A stretch of 34,748 nt of DNA from JAAFIP01 sp031431335. Lineage in GTDB: Bacteria > Pseudomonadota > Gammaproteobacteria > Burkholderiales > Burkholderiaceae_C. The stretch is from contig JANPDG010000116.1 in the NCBI GenBank assembly GCA_031431335.1, forward strand, positions 1 to 34,748. The letters run 5' to 3'. This document shows, piece after piece, positions 32,705 to 34,748 of this stretch; the first letter of the stretch is position 1; each line of letters opens with the position of its first letter. The notes beneath the pieces are model-generated. The model was not told the origin of the DNA and made no database searches. It worked only from the letters and a program-made list of their open reading frames with translations. A program made the translations under genes and the position numbers.

Positions 32705-32756
32705 GCATTTTTCCGACGTGGAATATAGATAGTTTGCTATCTATTTTATAGTAAAT
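32705..32756 (+). repeat. Dispersed repeat copy E, downstream of greA
   Basis: The core begins 12 nt after the greA stop: GCATTTTTCCGACGTGGA, then ATATAGATAG, then TTTGCTAT-CTATTTT-ATAGTAAA. That 8-bp stem with one G-U pair is followed 7 nt later by TTTTTT, so this copy could weakly terminate greA. In the FSDV frame it meets TAG at 32730-32732. Confidence 0.93.
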
Positions 32757-32937
32757 ATTCCCTTTTTTGGGCAAGCAAGCTGCAGAATTACGTATGGCAT
32801 GCAAGCGTACTCTGCGTGTCGCGAATTGTCATACTTTGGGCATTTGTGTTGAAAATGGCATGATTTAAGAGCTAGATGACAGCTTTTAACAACACAGGTG
32901 TCAGCTTGCTAGAGGCTACACATCCTTACAATAGGGT

Positions 32938-34650
32938 ATGGCCCTGCAGTCTGCGCACCTAAGTTTTACCATCAATCTATGGCGCATAGGGCATTGGGTG
33001 GCGTGGTGCTTGGTTAGCGTATTGGCGTGTTTGCCGCAGCTAGCCAGTGCACAGGTAGCTCACTTGGCTGCGCCACAAGTAAGCACGCTACTGCCTACGG
33101 TCGTTAATGCGTTTCATTTGCCGCCCACACAAGCACCAGACCCCGAGACGATATGGTCTGCCAATCAGGTAGTCACCCAGGCTGCCAACCCACAAGGCCG
33201 CTGGAATGTGTCTTCAAAATACGCCACTGCTGCTAAATTTACACTGACCACGCAATCTGAGCATATTTTCAGTGTCGAGGTGCCCTTGGTTCGGATGGAT
33301 AAAGTGCAGCTGTTTTGGCGCACACCAGGCCATGCTTGGCGCCAAGCGGAAGCGGGTGACACGGTTCCGCTGTCGCGCTGGCCTATCGTGGGCCAGTTTG
33401 CGACCTTTGTGCTGCATTTTGATGCAACACCAGGCACGATGGATGTGCTGCTGGTCATGCAAAACACCGGTACTGGCGCTACAACTGTTTATTTGAATTC
33501 AGACCGCGAATCGCGCGAGCGCAGGCTGCTACAGGCCAACGCGGCCGGGCTGCTGATAGGCGCAAGCGCCATGGTGTTGGTGATTAACCTGTTGTTGTTT
33601 GGGCTGTATCGCAGCAAAGCAACGCTGTATTTGCTAATTTATTGCGCTGCAGTGACAGCGGGTATCGCCATCTTGAGTGGTTACGCCGCCATTTGGTTTA
33701 CACCTGAATGGCCAAGGCTTAATGACAGCGCCAAGCCTTTGATTGCCTCGCTGATATCGGCCACGATGCTGCTGGCCTCGCTAGCAGCGCTGGATCGCAA
33801 TGTGGTGAGTGCATGGGCGAATCGTTTAGGCGCAGCGCTGTTCGCATTGATACTGCTCTATGGCTTGGTGCAGGCCATATGGTTGCCCCCTAGTTGGCGT
33901 TTAGTGGGTGGTTCGGTGGGCGCTGGTCTGGCAGTGCTGACGGTTATCGCTGTCAGCCTCGTCAGTTGGCGCCGTGGTGACCGTTATGCACATTGGGTGA
34001 TTGTGGCAGCATTGCTATTTACTGGCTCGGCGGTGGTGGTGTCGATGGGCTATGTCCAAATGGCTGGGCAGGACGGTTTTTCTCTGGCCATGGCATTTTT
34101 GTTGATCAGCAGTAACTTGGTGTTGCGCCATGTGCTGATCCTGCGCGAGCGCTTTGGCCGCGCGGTGCTCGGGCGCGCCGAAATCAATCGCTACCGTGAT
34201 CCGTTAACAGCGTTGCTGTCTTACGAAGGATTCGAGCGCGCGGTAGAAAACTTGGCGGTACGCCAGCACTCAGGCGGGGGCATAGCGAAGATGCTGTACT
34301 TTAGCTTGACGGAGTTGAACAGTTTTAAAAACGAAGATGGTTATGTGGTGTGGCAGCGCGACTTGGTGCGATTTGCAGCCGTGTTGCAAAAAGCCTTGGG
34401 CGAAGGCTGGCATATTGCCCGCTTGAGCAACAGCAAGTTCGGCGCGGTGCGGCTAGATGACCATCAAAAGGCGAGCAGTGGGCCTTTGCTCACGCTGGTG
34501 CTCAGCAGCTGCGTTCGCATGATCGACACCTACGGATGGGTGGACAGGGTGGACTTGCGCATGGCTGCAGTCGTCATGCCGTTGACGGGTCGCGGGCTCA
34601 AAGACAGCTTGGACTTGCCCCGTTTCCACGGACAGTTTAGAGATTCTTGA
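32938..34650 (+). CDS. Membrane sensor protein with 7TM-type region and degenerate GGDEF domain (paralogue)
   Basis: 570 residues with the same plan as the protein at 7902-9926. An N-terminal hydrophobic signal segment ends near LPQLASAQ. A periplasmic beta-rich domain (about 40-195) is followed by about seven membrane helices (200-400) and a cytoplasmic GGDEF-like domain from DPLTALLSYEGF. Where RLGGDEF is expected the sequence is RLSNSKF (residues 495-501), so cyclase activity is very unlikely. DPLTG has become DPLTA, and the GTP-binding asparagine of LxNRxxF is also replaced. A weak TACAAT lies 6 nt before the ATG and no Shine-Dalgarno is visible, so the mRNA might be nearly leaderless. 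The ligand is unknown. Confidence 0.8.
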   Translation: MALQSAHLSFTINLWRIGHWVAWCLVSVLACLPQLASAQVAHLAAPQVSTLLPTVVNAFHLPPTQAPDPETIWSANQVVTQAANPQGRWNVSSKYATAAKFTLTTQSEHIFSVEVPLVRMDKVQLFWRTPGHAWRQAEAGDTVPLSRWPIVGQFATFVLHFDATPGTMDVLLVMQNTGTGATTVYLNSDRESRERRLLQANAAGLLIGASAMVLVINLLLFGLYRSKATLYLLIYCAAVTAGIAILSGYAAIWFTPEWPRLNDSAKPLIASLISATMLLASLAALDRNVVSAWANRLGAALFALILLYGLVQAIWLPPSWRLVGGSVGAGLAVLTVIAVSLVSWRRGDRYAHWVIVAALLFTGSAVVVSMGYVQMAGQDGFSLAMAFLLISSNLVLRHVLILRERFGRAVLGRAEINRYRDPLTALLSYEGFERAVENLAVRQHSGGGIAKMLYFSLTELNSFKNEDGYVVWQRDLVRFAAVLQKALGEGWHIARLSNSKFGAVRLDDHQKASSGPLLTLVLSSCVRMIDTYGWVDRVDLRMAAVVMPLTGRGLKDSLDLPRFHGQFRDS

Positions 34651-34748
34651 CCTCTTGGGTATTTTCCACCACATTGACGTTGGGGTCGTGATAGTTTGAA
34701 TGCACAGGTGCAGGGTTATTCACGGGGCTTGCCTGTGGACAAGCCGAC
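34637..34748 (-). CDS. Possible 3' end of a minus-strand gene running past the window
   Basis: The frame is open from the right edge to a TAA at 34637-34639 and encodes about 36 residues ending VENTQEVKNL. It overlaps the plus-strand sensor gene tail-to-tail by 14 nt. The composition (many N, P, V and H) is plausible for a protein tail. No family is recognisable and the stretch is too short to prove coding. Confidence 0.3.
   Translation of the reverse strand, partial: SACPQASPVNNPAPVHSNYHDPNVNVVENTQEVKNL

Noticed and set aside
34676..34705. GACGTTGGGGTCGTGATAGTTTG near the right edge partly resembles the repeat core (GACGTGG...TGATAGTTTG).
   Set aside because: It lacks TTTTCC, the spacing differs by two bases and no hairpin follows; at best it is a decayed copy.

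Overview
The window looks like a chromosomal segment of a betaproteobacterium of the order Burkholderiales, most likely Comamonadaceae. The main reasons are the cell-envelope cluster in the order rpsB-tsf-pyrH-frr-uppS-cdsA-dxr-rseP-bamA-skp-lpxD-fabZ-lpxA-lpxB-rnhB, followed by a SpoU-type RNA methyltransferase and carA-carB-greA, together with protein sequences typical of that group. Base composition appears moderate for the family. The assignment rests on gene order and remembered family sequences, not on a search.

Layout. Positions 1-5158 hold a yejA(partial)-yejB-yejE-yejF oligopeptide ABC importer whose last two genes carry tandem repeats at their 3' ends. Positions 5359-7544 hold a one-frame fusion of tRNA adenosine deaminase TadA to a haloalkane-dehalogenase-type hydrolase, then a DUF599-type membrane protein. 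Positions 7902-9926 encode a membrane sensor with a degenerate GGDEF domain. On the minus strand lie dadA (9958-11232) and an amidase gene that has lost its catalytic middle (11366-11965). From 11973 the translation and envelope cluster runs on the plus strand to 27318, with terminators after rpsB and tsf. carA-carB (27527-32071) and greA (32216-32692) follow, each with visible leader structures. The window ends with a second membrane sensor with a degenerate GGDEF domain (32938-34650) and perhaps the 3' end of a minus-strand gene.

How the genes work together. The central cluster couples translation (S2, EF-Ts, RRF), UMP synthesis (PyrH), isoprenoid and undecaprenyl lipid supply (Dxr, UppS), phospholipid precursors (CdsA), outer-membrane protein assembly (BamA, Skp, RseP) and lipid A synthesis (LpxD, FabZ, LpxA, LpxB). 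carAB supplies carbamoyl phosphate for pyrimidines and arginine.

Most interesting signal. A dispersed repeat of about 52 bp (core GCAnTTTTCCGACGTGGA followed by an AT-rich hairpin) occurs five times, always on the plus strand, at 4561, 5268, 11251, 26709 and 32705. Three copies are intergenic. Two lie inside the coding sequences of unrelated proteins (YejF and the RNA methyltransferase), in the same reading frame, giving the same peptide FSDVDIDK. At the one place where intergenic copies have an in-frame TAG, both coding copies have AAG. This resembles in behaviour the protein-coding palindromic elements described in Rickettsia, but it has a different sequence and is in a betaproteobacterium.
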